Shown here: piece by piece, positions 5,753 to 6,977 of the stretch | Numbering within the stretch: the stretch's first letter is position 1 | Layout: each line of letters begins with the position of its first letter | Assembly (NCBI GenBank): GCA_029855985.1 | Contig: JAGSHR010000217.1 | Coordinates: 1 to 6,977 of the forward strand | Length of the DNA stretch: 6,977 bases | Direction: 5' to 3' | Source of the DNA: Candidatus Njordarchaeota archaeon | GTDB taxonomy: Archaea > Thermoproteota > JANJXX01 > Panguiarchaeales > Panguiarchaeaceae | Translations under genes and position numbers: made by a program | The notes under the pieces: generated by a model | What the model saw: the letters and a program-made list of their open reading frames with translations, nothing else | Database searches by the model: none | What the model was told of the DNA's origin: nothing

Positions 5753-6977
5753 TTATAGGGCAAAGAGAACGAAGAGTACGAACAGTGCTCCGAAAACTAT
5801 TGCGACATTGTTAACCAACTTCAGCACTATGTGCAAGCTAGGACCTGCAGTGTCTTTTAGTGGGTCTCCAACTGTGTCGCCAATGACTGCAGCCTTGTGC
5901 TCATCAGTGCCCTTTAAGCCCATTCTCTCAATGTATTTCTTGGCATTGTCCCAAGCTGCACCACCGTTATTCATGAAGAAGGCAACCATTATACCAGAAG
6001 CTGTTACACCTAATAGGAAGGCTCCTGCCGCTTTGAAGCCAAGCAGTATACCCACGATTATTGGTGAGAGGAACACTAGCAGACTTGGAATTATCATCTC
6101 TTTTTGAGCTGCTTTAGTTGTAATATCCACACACTTTGCGTAGTCTGGTTTAGCTTTACCTTCAAGTATACCAGGGATCTCTCTAAATTGTCTCCTAACC
6201 TCCTCTATGATTTCTCCAGCAGCTCTTCCCACAGCTTTGATAGCCATCGATGAGAATAAGAATGGAATCATAGCACCAATCAATAAACCAACTAGAACCG
6301 CGGGATCGCTTAAAGTGAACGCCTTGAATAGATAATCTTGGAATTCCGCAACAGCCCAATTCTTGTATGGTTCCAACTCTTTTAGAACTTTAGCAACAAC
6401 CTCCAAGAATGCTTGGAATAGCAATAATGCGGCCATTGTTGCACTGCCCATACCGAAACCTTTCGCCAATGCCTTAGTTGTGTTACCTGCAGCATCTAAT
6501 ACCTCGCCTGTTTTTCCTACTTCTTCCTCAATACCAGACATCTCGATTATACCGCCAGCATTGTCTGCGATTGGTCCATATCCATCCATAGCGAGTATTA
6601 TTCCAGTTAGTGACAACATACCGATTGTTGCTGCTACAGTTCCATAAACTCCACCTAAGAATGCACCAGTAAAGTAAGGTGTATCACCTATTCCATAAGC
6701 AGCTGCGAAATCTAAACCGAGGACATACGCAATGATTAAAGCGACAACGACTGTGATTACTGGTAAAGCTGTTGACTCCATGCCAACGCTTATCCCCATG
6801 AGAATGTTGGTTGCTGGACCAGTTTTAGATGCTTCAGCAATGCTTAATACGGGCTTATGGTCACCCGTGTAGTACTCGGTGAGTACCTCGATTATCAGGG
6901 CAGCTGCTAAACCTAGAAGTGAAGCAAAGTAAACGTATATCCCCGCGGGGCCAAACATTCCTACGGAGACAAAATAG
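5753..6977 (-). CDS. hppA: Membrane-bound H+-translocating pyrophosphatase, C-terminal part (5' end outside window)
   Basis: The frame stays open through the right edge, with codons for Y-F-V-S-V-G before the first ATG at 6956-6958. That ATG is therefore internal. About 407 residues are present of a family usually 650-800 long, roughly the last eight of sixteen membrane helices. The match to the family is plain. E-V-L-T-E-Y-Y-T (residues 24-31 from that ATG) is followed by D-G-Y-G-P-I-A-D-N-A-G-G (125-136), D-A-A-G-N-T-T-K-A (155-163), E-E-V-R-R-Q-F (252-258) and K-P-D-Y-A (270-274). W-D-N-A-K-K-Y-I-E (336-344) and G-D-T-V-G-D-P-L-K-D-T (360-370) supply active-site Asp/Lys/Asn residues. The enzyme splits PPi and pumps ions across the membrane. 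Lys in GNTTKA (Ala in K+-dependent members) marks the K+-independent class, whose known members pump H+, not Na+. It ends in a short hydrophobic tail before TAA. It runs in the same direction as ubiD. Confidence 0.95.
   Translation of the reverse strand, partial: YFVSVGMFGPAGIYVYFASLLGLAAALIIEVLTEYYTGDHKPVLSIAEASKTGPATNILMGISVGMESTALPVITVVVALIIAYVLGLDFAAAYGIGDTPYFTGAFLGGVYGTVAATIGMLSLTGIILAMDGYGPIADNAGGIIEMSGIEEEVGKTGEVLDAAGNTTKALAKGFGMGSATMAALLLFQAFLEVVAKVLKELEPYKNWAVAEFQDYLFKAFTLSDPAVLVGLLIGAMIPFLFSSMAIKAVGRAAGEIIEEVRRQFREIPGILEGKAKPDYAKCVDITTKAAQKEMIIPSLLVFLSPIIVGILLGFKAAGAFLLGVTASGIMVAFFMNNGGAAWDNAKKYIERMGLKGTDEHKAAVIGDTVGDPLKDTAGPSLHIVLKLVNNVAIVFGALFVLFVLFAL

Noticed and set aside
5808..6647. 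Two + strand frames antisense to the pyrophosphatase
   Set aside because: They mirror a strongly conserved membrane pyrophosphatase and show Ala/Pro/Ile/Ser-rich low-information sequence.

Overview
The window looks like a chromosomal segment of an archaeon with an A+T-rich genome, possibly a member of the TACK/Bathyarchaeia-like lineages, although the sequence alone does not fix the taxon. The evidence is an ATPase of the archaeal PF01637/COG1672 type with a C-terminal winged helix, a UbiA/UbiD pair of the kind common in archaea, a K+-independent-type membrane pyrophosphatase, archaeal-style TATA boxes close to start codons, and a Shine-Dalgarno site used within an operon. No rRNA, tRNA, CRISPR array, transposase or phage gene was seen.

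Layout, left to right. Positions 1-357 contain no convincing gene and are T-rich on the + strand, with a few small inverted repeats and one approximate repeat. Positions 358-1818 (- strand) encode a protein of about 486 residues of no recognised family. It appears to have two PsbP/DUF1795-like sheet domains followed by a lysine-rich helical tail. Positions 1819-2052 are the divergent control region between that gene and the next one. This region holds an unusual cluster of dyad-symmetric sequences, ending in a perfect 22-bp palindrome plus a partial direct copy that lies only 7 bp before the ATPase start codon. Positions 2053-3177 (+ strand) encode the ATPase. A 48-bp convergent gap with a small hairpin separates it from the right-hand block.

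The right-hand block is all on the - strand. In transcription order it is a membrane-bound H+-translocating pyrophosphatase (5' end cut off by the right edge of the window), a short T-rich terminator/promoter gap, a UbiD-family prenyl-FMN decarboxylase, and a UbiA-family aromatic prenyltransferase. The ubiD and ubiA reading frames overlap, with a strong ribosome-binding site for ubiA inside the end of ubiD, so the two are almost certainly co-translated. The UbiA motifs resemble the MqnP/4-hydroxybenzoate-type prenyltransferases. The simplest reading is therefore prenylation followed by decarboxylation of an aromatic quinone precursor. UbiD homologues in many archaea instead serve the modified mevalonate pathway, and that alternative stays open. 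The pyrophosphatase would remove the PPi released by prenyl transfer and store its energy as an ion gradient, but this link is a general one.

The parts least explained by known biology are the dyad-rich control region next to the ATPase and the unrecognised two-domain protein. That protein's codon third positions lose T steadily from its 5' to its 3' end.
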